Shown one piece after another: positions 16,172 through 25,230 of a stretch of DNA of 64,000 nucleotides; the stretch's first letter is position 1; every line of letters begins with the position of its first letter. The notes beneath the pieces are model-generated. The model had not been told where the DNA came from. It was given only the letters and a program-made list of their open reading frames with translations, and made no database searches. The position numbers and the translations under genes were made by a program. Origin of the DNA: Fibrobacter sp. UBA4223 (GTDB lineage Bacteria > Fibrobacterota > Fibrobacteria > Fibrobacterales > Fibrobacteraceae); contig DFTB01000017.1 of NCBI GenBank assembly GCA_002382975.1, positions 62,001 through 126,000 of the forward strand, given 5' to 3'.

Positions 16172-17644
16172 TTATACCTGCTTAGATAGATGTTCCCGCC
16201 CAACCGCAAGCACTATCCCGTTCACCACAAAAGCAGCAATCATCAATATGTCGCCGGTATGGCTGCCTAAGGACCCCGGTAATGCGGGGCAGAGTTTCCC
16301 GGCCAGGGCGAGGACGCCTCCTGCCACAATGGCTACCGCCACGAATTTTGGCTTTGCCTTGAGACCCAAGAGCCCCCACAAGATGGGAACGGTGAAGGCT
16401 CCCGCATAAACGGCCAGCGCGAGCAGCAGTGTCCCGATGATGTCGGTAAATACCAGCGCCAGCAGGAGTGCCACGATTCCGTTCAACAGAATGACGACGC
16501 GGGCTTTTGTAAGGGGGCGATTGTTGGCACTTTCGAGCTTGCCCTGGACTTGTTCCGGGGTCATCCCCGCGTCCTTCATTGTCATCCTCGCGTTCTTCAT
16601 TGTCATCCCCGCGCAGGCGGGGATCTCCTTTTCGTTGCTTACATCAAACAATCTGCAGATAATCACCGAACTGCTCAACAACGTGGTATCCGCACTGGAA
16701 AGAACCACGCTCAACAGCGCCAGGGCAATCAGGGGTATCAAGGGTTGCGGCAGAACCGCGTTGGCGATGGCGGTAATGTGGGCCCCCTGCACATCGCCGA
16801 GGCCCACGCCATAAACCGCCAGGAACCCGATGACAAAGGCCACGGGCACAAGGATTGCTGCCGCCGTGAAGATGGCCTTTTTCGCCGTGGCCGTATCCTT
16901 GGCGCAGAACATGCGGCTGAAAATGTCTGGCCCTGCCGTATAGGTGGTGCCGTAGGTGAGTATCAGCAGGAACAGGTCGAGGGGAGAAAAGTTCGTGTTG
17001 AAGGGGAAGGCGGGGGCACCCTGTAGGATTGCAGAAAGCGACGGTGCGGCATTTGCAGGATTTCCGCCGAAAAGGGCGAACCCTGCCAGAACCACAAGCC
17101 CGAGGACAATCAGGCAGGCTTGCAGAAAGTCCGTCCGCAAAATGGAAAGCTGGCCCCCTGCAAGGGTGTATCCCGTAAAGACCGCCGCGGCCACAATCGC
17201 CGCCGCGGTATAGCTGAGAGCCGTGAAAGTCATCAGGAGTTTTGCCGCCGCAATGATTTGGGCGGCAACAATGCCGGTCCACGCGACCGGTATCACCAAG
17301 GATGCTACCAGTCGCGGGCCCTTGCCGTATAGCGATTCCACCAGGTCGGGGAGGGCGTATTTCCCGTGTTGGTAGGCGCGGCCTGCAAAGGGAATCAGGG
17401 CCAACAGCCCGAGAGCCCCCACAAGCATGAACCAGGTGGCGGCCCCACCCAGCCTGGCACCGGAATCAATGGCTCCAATCACAGCCGACCCGCCTAGAAT
17501 GGTCGCCACAAGGCTCCCTGCAACAGCTTTAGCCGAAGCACCCTTGCGCGCCACGAAAAAGTCGGGGATGTCCTTCACGTGCCGCGCACTTCGGGCGGCA
17601 ATAAAGATCAAAAAAATGAGGTAGACAATAAGAGCAATATTCAT
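16172..17644 (-). CDS. Sodium:solute symporter family protein with in-frame repeat insert
   Basis: A 490-residue polytopic inner-membrane protein of the SSS (LeuT-fold) family, about 13 membrane segments, presumably importing a small organic solute with sodium. Family features include YQHGKYALPDLVESLYGKGPR near 93-113 and the region GPDIFSRMFCAKD near 243. Residues about 338-365 (EIPACAGMTMKNARMTMKDA) are the translation of the GTCATCCCCGCG repeat and not family sequence. They fall in a loop between two membrane segments, and the frame is kept. Substrate cannot be inferred. The gene is convergent with the M48 gene and followed by a palindromic repeat. Confidence 0.88.
   Translation of the reverse strand: MNIALIVYLIFLIFIAARSARHVKDIPDFFVARKGASAKAVAGSLVATILGGSAVIGAIDSGARLGGAATWFMLVGALGLLALIPFAGRAYQHGKYALPDLVESLYGKGPRLVASLVIPVAWTGIVAAQIIAAAKLLMTFTALSYTAAAIVAAAVFTGYTLAGGQLSILRTDFLQACLIVLGLVVLAGFALFGGNPANAAPSLSAILQGAPAFPFNTNFSPLDLFLLILTYGTTYTAGPDIFSRMFCAKDTATAKKAIFTAAAILVPVAFVIGFLAVYGVGLGDVQGAHITAIANAVLPQPLIPLIALALLSVVLSSADTTLLSSSVIICRLFDVSNEKEIPACAGMTMKNARMTMKDAGMTPEQVQGKLESANNRPLTKARVVILLNGIVALLLALVFTDIIGTLLLALAVYAGAFTVPILWGLLGLKAKPKFVAVAIVAGGVLALAGKLCPALPGSLGSHTGDILMIAAFVVNGIVLAVGREHLSKQV
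16560..16627. repeat. Triplicated GTCATCCCCGCG repeat inside the symporter gene
   Basis: Three left arms in tandem (GTCATCCCCGCG, GTCATCCTCGCG, GTCATCCCCGCG), spaced 20-21 bp, are followed by the right arm GGCGGGGATCTCC. On the minus strand it encodes the recurrent peptide IPACAGMT, a well-known product of such palindromic repeats in many genomes. Confidence 0.85.
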
Positions 17645-17697
17645 ATTGGGCGACGTGGCAAACTGTTGCTACGTGGTGTCGCCAAAGATAGAAATTG

Positions 17698-18741
17698 CTA
17701 GAACTTCCTGCTGGCGATGAACATGACCATCCGCAAGTCCCATTCGCTATCGACCTGCTTTTGCAGCAGTTCTTCCGTGGTGGGGTAGCGGCGGTTTTCG
17801 AACACGCGGTCCCGTGAAACGACGGCCATCAACATGCCGTTCCATTTTTCGCTAATCTTGACCGATGCCATGGGAGTGAGGCTTACGGTCTTGAATCCGG
17901 GATTGTAATCCTTGTAGGTGTCGTCAAAGTCGTAGGCGTGCTTGAAGGCGCTTACGGTGGCGGCGAACATGAACATGGGCACCCGCTTAAAGGGCAGCAT
18001 GTAGATGAGGGTGCCGCCGTACTTGTACCTGAAACCGTTAACCATGTCCTGGCCCCCGGCCTTCCAGACCTGTTTGTCTTCGGCGCCGGTGTAGCCGGAG
18101 TAGGTGTATTCGGCCGTGCCTTTCAAGATAATCTTGGTCCAGTCGGACTTGGGGAGGAATACCATGAGAAGGGGAAATGTCAGGCCTGCCTTGAAGTTAA
18201 CACCATAGACAAATTCTGTGAAGAAAATGTCCTGGTCATAGTCCCTTTTTTCGGGGTTGTAAACGCCCATGAAGGTTGCTGTCTCGCCATAGTTGATGGC
18301 CGTCCCTAATATAGGCTGTATGCCCAGTTCCAGCGTGTGCAGCCAATTTATGGACGCTTCTGCCTGCGTGTTGATGCCTGCAAACCCTAAATCGCCACCG
18401 ATTCCTGCCTTTACGGACAGGAGCGGGTTGATGTTTTTTTGCAGGTAGGCCTCGGTCCGCCATCCCGGCACAGAAAAGGCAATGAAGGGCCAGTTGTGCA
18501 GCGTCTTGGAATTTCTGAGGGAATTGTGGGGGAGCACCAGCGTGATAATGGAGAAGGTATTCTCGAAGGCGCTTGTGACTCCGGACGCGTCTGGTTTTGC
18601 GGCTGGTTTTTCCGGTGTGGTAGTTGCCGAATCGGGCTGTGCCACCGCCGTAGAATCTGAACCGTGCGCATTTGCATAGAGTGGCAAGAGAATTGCCAGT
18701 ATCAATGCCCTAAAAACGTTGCAAGATTGCCGTTTGCACAT
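17698..18741 (-). CDS. Predicted outer-membrane protein, unknown function
   Basis: A 347-residue protein starting at the ATG at 18741 (MCKRQSCNVFRALILAILLP), with signal peptidase I cleavage likely after YANA. An upstream in-frame start at 18795 would add a non-signal N-terminus and is rejected. The mature part begins with a Pro/Ala/Thr-rich linker (TTTPEKPAAKPDAS). It continues with alternating polar and aromatic residues typical of a beta-barrel, and ends in Phe (MVMFIASRKF). It is divergent from the BatD-like gene. Confidence 0.7.
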   Translation of the reverse strand: MCKRQSCNVFRALILAILLPLYANAHGSDSTAVAQPDSATTTPEKPAAKPDASGVTSAFENTFSIITLVLPHNSLRNSKTLHNWPFIAFSVPGWRTEAYLQKNINPLLSVKAGIGGDLGFAGINTQAEASINWLHTLELGIQPILGTAINYGETATFMGVYNPEKRDYDQDIFFTEFVYGVNFKAGLTFPLLMVFLPKSDWTKIILKGTAEYTYSGYTGAEDKQVWKAGGQDMVNGFRYKYGGTLIYMLPFKRVPMFMFAATVSAFKHAYDFDDTYKDYNPGFKTVSLTPMASVKISEKWNGMLMAVVSRDRVFENRRYPTTEELLQKQVDSEWDLRMVMFIASRKF

Positions 18742-18871
18742 ACGCGGGTGAAAATATAGATATTTTGTTCGTTTGTTCGTGCTCTGACACGCCATCTAGC
18801 AAGAACAATGGCGCACTTTGGTTGGTCTTTATTGTACGTATTTTTGTATATTCTTATGTATAGAGGTTTGT

Positions 18872-19855
18872 ATGTCTCGCTTTTTAACCTTTTTTGCCCT
18901 AGTTCTTGCTTTTATATGTGCTGTGCCGGCCCTTGCCTTCGATGTCTCGGTCAAGGCCAACGTGGATAACGCCCAGGTGTTCGTGGGCGACATGTTCAAT
19001 TACGAAATCCAGGTCACCGCCCCCGAAAACGCCATCGTGGATCTGCCCAGCTTTGTCGGGAATTTGGGTAGTTTCGAAGTCAAGGAAATGAAAAACGAGA
19101 AGGTCACCGAGGGCATGCCCAAGGGTTCCGCCAGGTTCGTGTGGCTTGCGACCCTCAACACCTTTGTGAGCGGCGACTTTCTGATTGCGCCCCAGCAGGT
19201 CCAGGCCGTTGTCGGCAACGATACGGTCAAGGTGAATACGGACCCCGTGGCGGTGATGGTCTCCATGCGCACCACCGGCGAAGAGACGGATATTTTGGAG
19301 GCCGAAGATCCCCTGGACGACCCCAGGCTTCCCCAGTGGCTTTTCATCTTGCTCATTGTTCTCGGTGTGATTGTGCTGGTGGTTCTCGGCTGGTTCCTCC
19401 ATAAAAAGTTTGCGAAGGTGGGCGCGGCTCCCAGGCTTCCGCCCTACGAAGAGGCGGTGCTCGCCCTCAAGGAACTGCGCCAGAAGAACTATCTGGCCGA
19501 AGGCAATCAGGGCGACTACTTTATGGCCCTCGGGTTTATCGCCCGCCGTTACGTGGAACGCCGTTTCGAGGTGGACATTCTGGATGCCACCGTGGCAGAA
19601 CTCAAGCAGAGAATGGCCCATGTTGCGGGGCTCCCGCAAGCCTACAAGGAATCCATGGTGACCCTTGCCGTAGAGACGGAGCCGGTGAAATTCGCCAAGA
19701 TGAAGCTTGAAGGTGAACGCTGCCGTTTCTGGGACGAATGGGCCGACCGCCTGCTCGAAGACACCAAGCCCACTCCCGAAGAGGAACAGGCCAAGAAGGA
19801 TGCGCTGAAAGCCGCCATACGTGATGTGAAGGCGGAACGCAAAAAGAAGAAGTAA
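18872..19855 (+). CDS. BatD-like membrane protein
   Basis: A 327-residue protein with a signal peptide (MSRFLTFFALVLAFICAVPALA), an extracytoplasmic beta-rich domain (residues 23-155, VSVKANVDNAQVFVGDMFNYEIQVTAPENA, as at the start of BatD/oxygen-tolerance proteins), one membrane helix (about 167-190) and a cytoplasmic helical domain. The cytoplasmic part resembles the tail seen in BatD/DUF4381-type proteins that work with MoxR ATPases, but no MoxR or VWA gene is visible here. The start at 18872 was chosen for its signal peptide. It is followed 2 bp later by yggS. Confidence 0.65.
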   Translation: MSRFLTFFALVLAFICAVPALAFDVSVKANVDNAQVFVGDMFNYEIQVTAPENAIVDLPSFVGNLGSFEVKEMKNEKVTEGMPKGSARFVWLATLNTFVSGDFLIAPQQVQAVVGNDTVKVNTDPVAVMVSMRTTGEETDILEAEDPLDDPRLPQWLFILLIVLGVIVLVVLGWFLHKKFAKVGAAPRLPPYEEAVLALKELRQKNYLAEGNQGDYFMALGFIARRYVERRFEVDILDATVAELKQRMAHVAGLPQAYKESMVTLAVETEPVKFAKMKLEGERCRFWDEWADRLLEDTKPTPEEEQAKKDALKAAIRDVKAERKKKK

Positions 19856-19857
19856 AA

Positions 19858-20616
19858 ATGGAATTCACTCTCGAAGAAATGCGAACCCACCTTGCCGCTT
19901 TGGAGGCAAGAATTTCAAGTGCCTGCAAAATCGCAGGCCGTGGACGTGAATCTGTCAAACTCGTTTGGGTGAGCAAGTTCCACCCCGCAGAGGCCGTAGA
20001 AAACGCCATCAGCCTGGGCGCTACCGACTTCGGCGAAAACCGTGTCCAGGAGGCGGAACTCAAGTTTTCTACACCCCGCACGGCGCTCAACGGGGAACGC
20101 GTCCGTTGCCATGTCATCGGTCCTGTACAAAGTAACAAACTCAAGAAGGCGGCCATTGTAGCCGACTGCATCCATTCCATCGCAAGCATCGAAGCTGTTG
20201 AAAAGCTGGAAAAGGTCTGCGCAGCCCTCCCCGGAGAGAATGGCTCGGGCAAAATCCTCGACATCCTTTTTCAGGTAAACGCCGGCGAAGAAGAGACCAA
20301 GAGTGGACTGGACGTTCACGAGGCGGAGGCTTTCTTGAACGGCTTGGCAGCCCGCGGCGAAACGGCGTTCCCCCACCTCCGTTTCCGCGGGCTCATGACC
20401 ATCGGCAAGAACACCGGCGTGGCCGAAGATTCCCGGGAATGTTTCGCTTTCCTCCGTAACCTTCAGCAGAAATTTTTGGCCAAGGGTGGAGTGTTTGCGA
20501 ACTTTGACCAGCTTTCCATGGGCATGACCGGCGACTTGGAAGTGGCCATCGAAGAAGGCTCCACCATGATCCGCGTGGGCACCGCCCTCTTCGGCGAACG
20601 GGACTATAGTAAATAG
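19858..20616 (+). CDS. yggS: YggS/PLPBP family pyridoxal phosphate homeostasis protein
   Basis: A PLP-binding protein of the alanine-racemase TIM-barrel fold, with no known enzyme activity, that controls free PLP. The 252 residues have the PLP lysine in VWVSKFHPAEAV (Lys40), FGENRVQEA near 59, HVIGPVQSNK near 84 (usually HFIGxLQxNK), ILFQVNAGEEETKSG near 135, GLMTIGKN near 177, and the phosphate-binding LSMGMTGDLEVAIEEGSTMIRVGTALFG at the end. The ATG is 2 bp after the BatD-like gene, so the two are translated from one message. Confidence 0.95.
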   Translation: MEFTLEEMRTHLAALEARISSACKIAGRGRESVKLVWVSKFHPAEAVENAISLGATDFGENRVQEAELKFSTPRTALNGERVRCHVIGPVQSNKLKKAAIVADCIHSIASIEAVEKLEKVCAALPGENGSGKILDILFQVNAGEEETKSGLDVHEAEAFLNGLAARGETAFPHLRFRGLMTIGKNTGVAEDSRECFAFLRNLQQKFLAKGGVFANFDQLSMGMTGDLEVAIEEGSTMIRVGTALFGERDYSK

Positions 20617-20674
20617 TAAACGCAGACATAAATTGTCATAGCCGACTATTCCAAGTTGGAATAGTGTTTTACCC

Positions 20675-20703
20675 TTTACAAACAAGGCGTTTTTTACTAT
20701 ATT
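20675..20703 (+). promoter_or_regulatory. Promoter, copy A of a duplicated leader
   Basis: TTTACA at 20675-20680 is separated by exactly 17 bp from TATATT at 20698-20703. The leader down to the gene at 20880 is about 175 nt and T-rich. The same promoter and leader pattern recurs at 25202-25370. Confidence 0.75.
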
Positions 20704-20879
20704 GCGCCAGCTTTTTTTATGATTAAGAAGTGATTTTAATAAAAATTTTGGGATGAAAATTGAGAAAAAATTGAAAAATTTTTTTGAGTTTTCGTCTATA
20801 CCCACCCAACACCCCATTTTTCACCTTTCGCGCCCTTTTTCCCGATTTTTAATATAAATTCCAACAAGAGAGGTTCGTT

Positions 20880-21914
20880 ATGGAAAACACAACCAACACC
20901 ACCAACACCCAGACTTCCCCCCGCTTCCTGGTCGCGGGCAAGGAATGCATCTACAGGTTGTTCGACGCATTCCTCAAGAAGGTCGTCATTGACGATTGCG
21001 CCATTGACTTCTCGAAGCCGGCAACCATTGCCGAGGACGGTTCCATAGAATTCGCCTCTGGCGAAATGCGCTTCTCCGAGATTCTCGGGGTGGACGCGAA
21101 TGCCGCTAGGGGAGCCAATGTGAGGCAGCCCACTCGCGGCCGCAACGAAAGTGATCAAGAATACGCCAAGCGTATTGCCCTCTGGCAGAAGGCTCAAAAG
21201 AAGGAACTGGCGCAGGCTAAGGCGGCCGATGCCCCCCAGGTGGGAAAGATCGAGGATCCCGAAAAGTACAGGGTCGCGCTGGGCAATTACCTGAACGGCA
21301 AGGTCACGGATGTATCCAAGGAAGCCATGGACTGCATGAACCTTGCCTTAGCTCACCTAAGCTGGCTTCGCTTACTGGGGATGGCTGACCGCAAGACTTC
21401 CTGTGCTATGGCCTCCAAGTCTCTCGACATCAAGGAAAACTGGATGAAAAACCTTGATGGCTATAATGTGAAGGATGGCCTGTGGACTGTCAAGAGCTCC
21501 AGTTCGAAAAATGACATCTTGCTGGAGGCTGCTATCCTCTATCGCTTTATGACTTGGCCCAATAGGCCCGTGTTCAAGTCCGTGGCCGAAGTGAAGTCCG
21601 CCCTGGTGGATTTCATCTTCAAGACCAAAAAGGAAAATGCGGCGCCCATTCGCAACGGACTCCTGCATTTCTGCGATCCCGACCGGTATATCGGCATCTA
21701 TTCCTTCGAAAAGAAGTCAGAATTCGTCAAGAGCCATGAAGCCTTGCTGCAAGACTACAAGGTTTCCGACTTCTCCGGATTCCGTGAGCAGGATTCCCTC
21801 TTCTTCTCCATGAAGTTCGCGAAGGGGCTGAACCTCGCTCCGTACCAGGCGAACCGCACCGAAGAGAAGATCTGCTACATCTTCGACAAGATGAATGCCC
21901 GCGCCGCCGGGTAG
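20880..21914 (+). CDS. Hypothetical protein with a McrB-N-like motif
   Basis: A 344-residue cytoplasmic-type protein. It has a low-complexity Thr/Asn start (MENTTNTTNTQTSP), a charged middle, and near residues 260-285 the segment RNGLLHFCDPDRYIGIYSFEKKSEFV. This resembles a motif of the form RNxLLHLxxPDxFExIxSxxHK that I recall from N-terminal parts of McrB-like and other restriction-related proteins. The match is partial, so the function is open. The ATG is preceded by AGAGAGG. The gene has its own 175-nt leader, and a promoter, possible small RNA and terminator follow it. Confidence 0.6.
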   Translation: MENTTNTTNTQTSPRFLVAGKECIYRLFDAFLKKVVIDDCAIDFSKPATIAEDGSIEFASGEMRFSEILGVDANAARGANVRQPTRGRNESDQEYAKRIALWQKAQKKELAQAKAADAPQVGKIEDPEKYRVALGNYLNGKVTDVSKEAMDCMNLALAHLSWLRLLGMADRKTSCAMASKSLDIKENWMKNLDGYNVKDGLWTVKSSSSKNDILLEAAILYRFMTWPNRPVFKSVAEVKSALVDFIFKTKKENAAPIRNGLLHFCDPDRYIGIYSFEKKSEFVKSHEALLQDYKVSDFSGFREQDSLFFSMKFAKGLNLAPYQANRTEEKICYIFDKMNARAAG

Positions 21915-21960
21915 GTGCAGGCCTGCAACAATCCAACAAATTTTTTCGAAAAGAAATTTG

Positions 21961-22046
21961 TTTACGCGGGCAGGCCTGGATTCTATATTACAATATTATT
22001 GTTACCTCCTTGATGATGGCCGTCGGCTTAACCGCCGGCGGTTTTT
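21961..22046 (+). ncRNA. Candidate small RNA with promoter and terminator
   Basis: TTTACG (21961-21966), a 17-bp spacer and TATATT (21984-21989) form a good promoter. It is followed only about 50 nt later by a GC-rich hairpin (GCCGTCGG, loop, CCGCCGGC, at 22017-22040) and TTTTT (22042-22046). No open reading frame fits between. The transcript would run from about 21996 to 22046 and contain an anti-Shine-Dalgarno-like ACCTCCTT at 22003-22010. The next gene starts at 22206. It could instead be an attenuator for that gene. Confidence 0.4.
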
Positions 22047-22205
22047 GCTTTATATATGGGAGGGCTCGCAGAGGACTTGTTGACAAAAAACACGTTTTTT
22101 ACGGAAAAAAAAAGAGGTTTTTAGGGGTGAAAGAGGATTTTTTGTTGTTTTTGTGTAAATAAGTGTATATTAAAAACCGTAAATTAAAAACCAAGGGAGT
22201 AAGAT

Positions 22206-23552
22206 ATGAGTATTGAAGATTATTTTAAGCATGTGGGTTCCAAACCCGCCCCAGTATTAAGAAATGGGGCCGCGAATACAATTGGTGAATTTTTTGAGCA
22301 ATGTGTAGAAGGCAATTTGCCTTCCTATGATTCCATCTGTAGATGGGATGATTTGCTAAATCAATATGTTGATGATCCAGAAGCAATTTTTTTTGTAAGG
22401 CGTAATGCGAGTAATTCGGCGGTCGGTGAGAATGTAAATAATGGAAGCCGTTGGGATAATAGACGAGGTTTTATGACCGTTCACAGAGATGGATTAAGAT
22501 ATGTTTTTGTGGATAATTCATTTTCCTTGTTTTTCTTTTCAATGGCATACAATAAATATTACCCGGATTACGAAGACTTTAAACAATTTATTCTTAATCG
22601 CAAAATAAGGTGTGGGATGTTTATGACTCCGCCAGAACGAAATTTGGGACATAATGCTTTTAGGGTTGGTGCGGGGCCCAAAATCAATAAAAACGGTTGG
22701 AAACTGTCGCATATCTTTTCTGCGAACGGGTCTGATTATAATTTTGATTATGATGCTTGCATTGAAAGGTTGTTCCCTTGTGGTTCTGCAGAGCAGTATT
22801 ATGTTCACGATGGTGAAACATATCCTTATAGATTCCTTGAAACAGAATTAGCACCAAGTGATAAGAAAAAAATAAAGGCGCATTTTTTAAGAGTTGTCCA
22901 TCCGATTAATTATTTCCTTACGCCCATGCCTGAGAGCTATAGACAAAAAAATCAAATATTTAGGGAAGGATCGGACATCGGTGAGTATAAACCAGTTATA
23001 GATTATTGTCGGAAATACTTGCAAAATAAGTATGGACGTGTTTATGATAATTTTGTTAGAAAAATAAAAGCTTGTGACGCGTATCCTACTGAATCAATAG
23101 ATGTGTTGTCAAGAAAACAGATTCATGTACAATACGGGAAACATATTGCTCAAAATGAGCGAAATAATACGGACCCTACTCGAGTAGCTGTTCACCCTCG
23201 CACCCAGAGGGCGCGACAGCAAAATACAAACGCCGTAGATCACAATAAGGTTCGAAATCGAATTGCAGGCTGGGCTTCAAAAACGGATTCAAAAGTCCAC
23301 AAGATTTTAAAGGCTTTCTTTGCTGTGTGCCGAAATGGAAAAGCTTTGGTGAATGACGTGGAACAAAAGTGCTCAAATGCGCGTCATCAAGTTTTTTATA
23401 TAGGTGATAACAATTTTATAAATAGCCTACGGTCTTTGAAAACAGATGCAGGAAATAGCTATGGAAAGGTCTTTGAGCAATCTGGTGATTATATAAAAAT
23501 TTGCGAAGAGGCTCGAGCAATCATAGAAGAATACAGAGATTGTTTCTCGTAA
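22206..23552 (+). CDS. AT-rich hypothetical protein, possible HNH-type nuclease
   Basis: A 448-residue protein, clearly richer in A and T than its neighbours, which suggests transfer. A central segment has NGWKLSHIFSANG near residue 162 and FLRVVHPINYFLTPMPES near 226. This His...His-Pro-x-Asn spacing resembles divergent HNH/endonuclease-VII-type domains, but the identification is weak. The last 150 residues are basic (KTDSKVHKILKAFFAVCRNGKAL) and could bind nucleic acid. It has no signal peptide or membrane segments. GGGAG seven to eleven bases upstream supports the ATG at 22206. Confidence 0.6.
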   Translation: MSIEDYFKHVGSKPAPVLRNGAANTIGEFFEQCVEGNLPSYDSICRWDDLLNQYVDDPEAIFFVRRNASNSAVGENVNNGSRWDNRRGFMTVHRDGLRYVFVDNSFSLFFFSMAYNKYYPDYEDFKQFILNRKIRCGMFMTPPERNLGHNAFRVGAGPKINKNGWKLSHIFSANGSDYNFDYDACIERLFPCGSAEQYYVHDGETYPYRFLETELAPSDKKKIKAHFLRVVHPINYFLTPMPESYRQKNQIFREGSDIGEYKPVIDYCRKYLQNKYGRVYDNFVRKIKACDAYPTESIDVLSRKQIHVQYGKHIAQNERNNTDPTRVAVHPRTQRARQQNTNAVDHNKVRNRIAGWASKTDSKVHKILKAFFAVCRNGKALVNDVEQKCSNARHQVFYIGDNNFINSLRSLKTDAGNSYGKVFEQSGDYIKICEEARAIIEEYRDCFS

Positions 23553-23664
23553 CCCCTCTCCTTTTACAATCCCCGCCTGTTTTACGATATAAATGGGTGG
23601 GGGAGGGGGAGGGTGTATTCACACCGCGACTTCAAAATCATCGTCCAAAAAAAGGCAGGTTAAA

Positions 23665-25173
23665 ATGGGATTTCTGTGGTTCGGAAAGAAAGAAAAGTCG
23701 AAACCGGTGCCGGATGGCCTGGTACGTCTCGAAAATTATTGCGGGCGGTATGAACCTGTGCAAGCCATTATAAGGATGTACGAAGGTGATCATCCGATTC
23801 AGCAGACGGTGAACGCGTTCCTTGATTCCGGGGTCCATGGCTATAATCGTGAGAGAATCATATCCCTTTTGAAGATTTACAAGGACTTGAAGCAAAAGGG
23901 CGAACCGCACCGGGCGCGTGATGTTGAATTGGCTGAACCCGCTGTTCGCTATTCTGATGGAACATACGAGCCATACGACCTTGAACTGCCCTTCAAGTGT
24001 CAGCGGTATGGTGTCGTAGAAGCGATTATTATGTGCTATTGGTCTGATGTTTCTGTGGACCGAACCCTAAAATTCCTTCGCGAGGCGGGAATTCATAGCT
24101 ACACCGCGGCACGAATCAAGAAATTGATAAAGATTTATCTTGATTTGGAAAAAAAGGGAGAAAGATTTAACTACGCTGATGTTGAGCTGCTTGAAGGCCC
24201 TGTGGGTGGAGCGAAGTCTGCGAAATCCGCTGCGAAGTCCGGCGCGAACGCTGCGCGGGGTGTGCGTGCCGCTGAAGCCGATGAAGACGACTTGCCCGAA
24301 ATCGATTTTGACGAGCCGCTGCCGGAATACGTTGACGCTAGCGTGAAGATGAATCGCGACGAAAAGAAGTTGATTGCGGATGCACTCCCGATTTTCAGCA
24401 CGCTGAATGCCCACGTGATGGTAGTGGGCAAGGGCCTTTCGCCCGCCCTCCTGGTAACAGGCCCGGGTGGTATCGGCAAGTCGTTCTCGGTAGAGAAAAT
24501 TCTTTCCCATTTCGGCAAGAAGAATAAGGACTTTGTCATCATGAAGGGCAAGTGCACGCCCAGCGCAATGTTCGAATTCTTGTTCAAGAACTACGACAAG
24601 ATTTGTGTGTTCGATGACTGCGATTCTGTGCTTTCGAGCAAGGAAGGCGTCGCGGTGCTCAAGGGCGCGCTCGACTCGGGCCGTACCCGCGAGATTTCCT
24701 GGAACACGAAACGCGCCGACATGGTCGACACGTTCGATTGCGAAACCCGCAAGGAGGTACTCGCCCGCCTTAAGGAATGGAGCAAGGCCCACAAGGGCAA
24801 GGCCGGCGTTCCGAACCATTTCCAGTTTGAAGGGAGCGTCATCTTTGTCTCGAATATGACACGCAAGGAACTTGCCTCGAAGGATTCTGCGCTTCTGACC
24901 CGCTGCGACCTGGTAGATATTAAGGTAACGCGTGACGAAGTGCTTACCCGCATCCGTTACCTGCTCCCTGAAATCAAGATTTACGATGCAAACGGTAAGA
25001 ATATCTCGAAGGCGGGCCTGAAGAAGGAAGTCTTCCGCTGGATCAGCTCACCGACATTCTTGAATGACCGCCGCATGCGTAACAAGGCCATAGACTTCCG
25101 CGTGTTCATCAAGGCATATAAGGCGCGCTACGCGAACATGCCCAATTGGAAACAGATGGCATTCTCGAACTAG
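23665..25173 (+). CDS. AAA+ ATPase with duplicated N-terminal module
   Basis: A 502-residue protein. The C-terminal half is a AAA+ domain: Walker A GPGGIGKSF near residue 269, Walker B KICVFDDCDSVLS near 312, sensor-1 SNMTRKEL near 395, and a candidate arginine finger in ALLTRCDLVDI. Its style resembles phage-encoded AAA+ proteins. The N-terminal 165 residues contain two copies of a module of about 60 residues. Each has the order RYxxVxAII.MY....I..T...L...G.H.Y...RI..L.KIY.DL..KGE......DVEL. An Ala/Ser linker (SAKSAAKSGANAARG) joins the halves. The ATG at 23665 is preferred over the 23593 start, which translates a G-rich leader. Confidence 0.75.
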   Translation: MGFLWFGKKEKSKPVPDGLVRLENYCGRYEPVQAIIRMYEGDHPIQQTVNAFLDSGVHGYNRERIISLLKIYKDLKQKGEPHRARDVELAEPAVRYSDGTYEPYDLELPFKCQRYGVVEAIIMCYWSDVSVDRTLKFLREAGIHSYTAARIKKLIKIYLDLEKKGERFNYADVELLEGPVGGAKSAKSAAKSGANAARGVRAAEADEDDLPEIDFDEPLPEYVDASVKMNRDEKKLIADALPIFSTLNAHVMVVGKGLSPALLVTGPGGIGKSFSVEKILSHFGKKNKDFVIMKGKCTPSAMFEFLFKNYDKICVFDDCDSVLSSKEGVAVLKGALDSGRTREISWNTKRADMVDTFDCETRKEVLARLKEWSKAHKGKAGVPNHFQFEGSVIFVSNMTRKELASKDSALLTRCDLVDIKVTRDEVLTRIRYLLPEIKIYDANGKNISKAGLKKEVFRWISSPTFLNDRRMRNKAIDFRVFIKAYKARYANMPNWKQMAFSN

Positions 25174-25201
25174 CGAGTGTCACTTATTGACAAAAGGCCC
25201 C

Positions 25202-25230
25202 TTTACAAAGAGGGCTTTTTTTACTATATT
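25202..25230 (+). promoter_or_regulatory. Promoter, copy B of a duplicated leader
   Basis: TTTACA at 25202-25207, a 17-bp spacer and TATATT at 25225-25230. Surrounding bases and the T-rich leader down to 25370 parallel copy A (20675-20862), including the CAGCTTTT segment after the -10 and a YCGTMTAYCCC segment about 100 nt downstream. Confidence 0.75.

Noticed and set aside
22079-22110. Promoter with TTGACA at 22079-22084 before the AT-rich gene
   Set aside because: No acceptable -10 lies 16-18 bp downstream; the region is a run of A and T with frequent chance matches.
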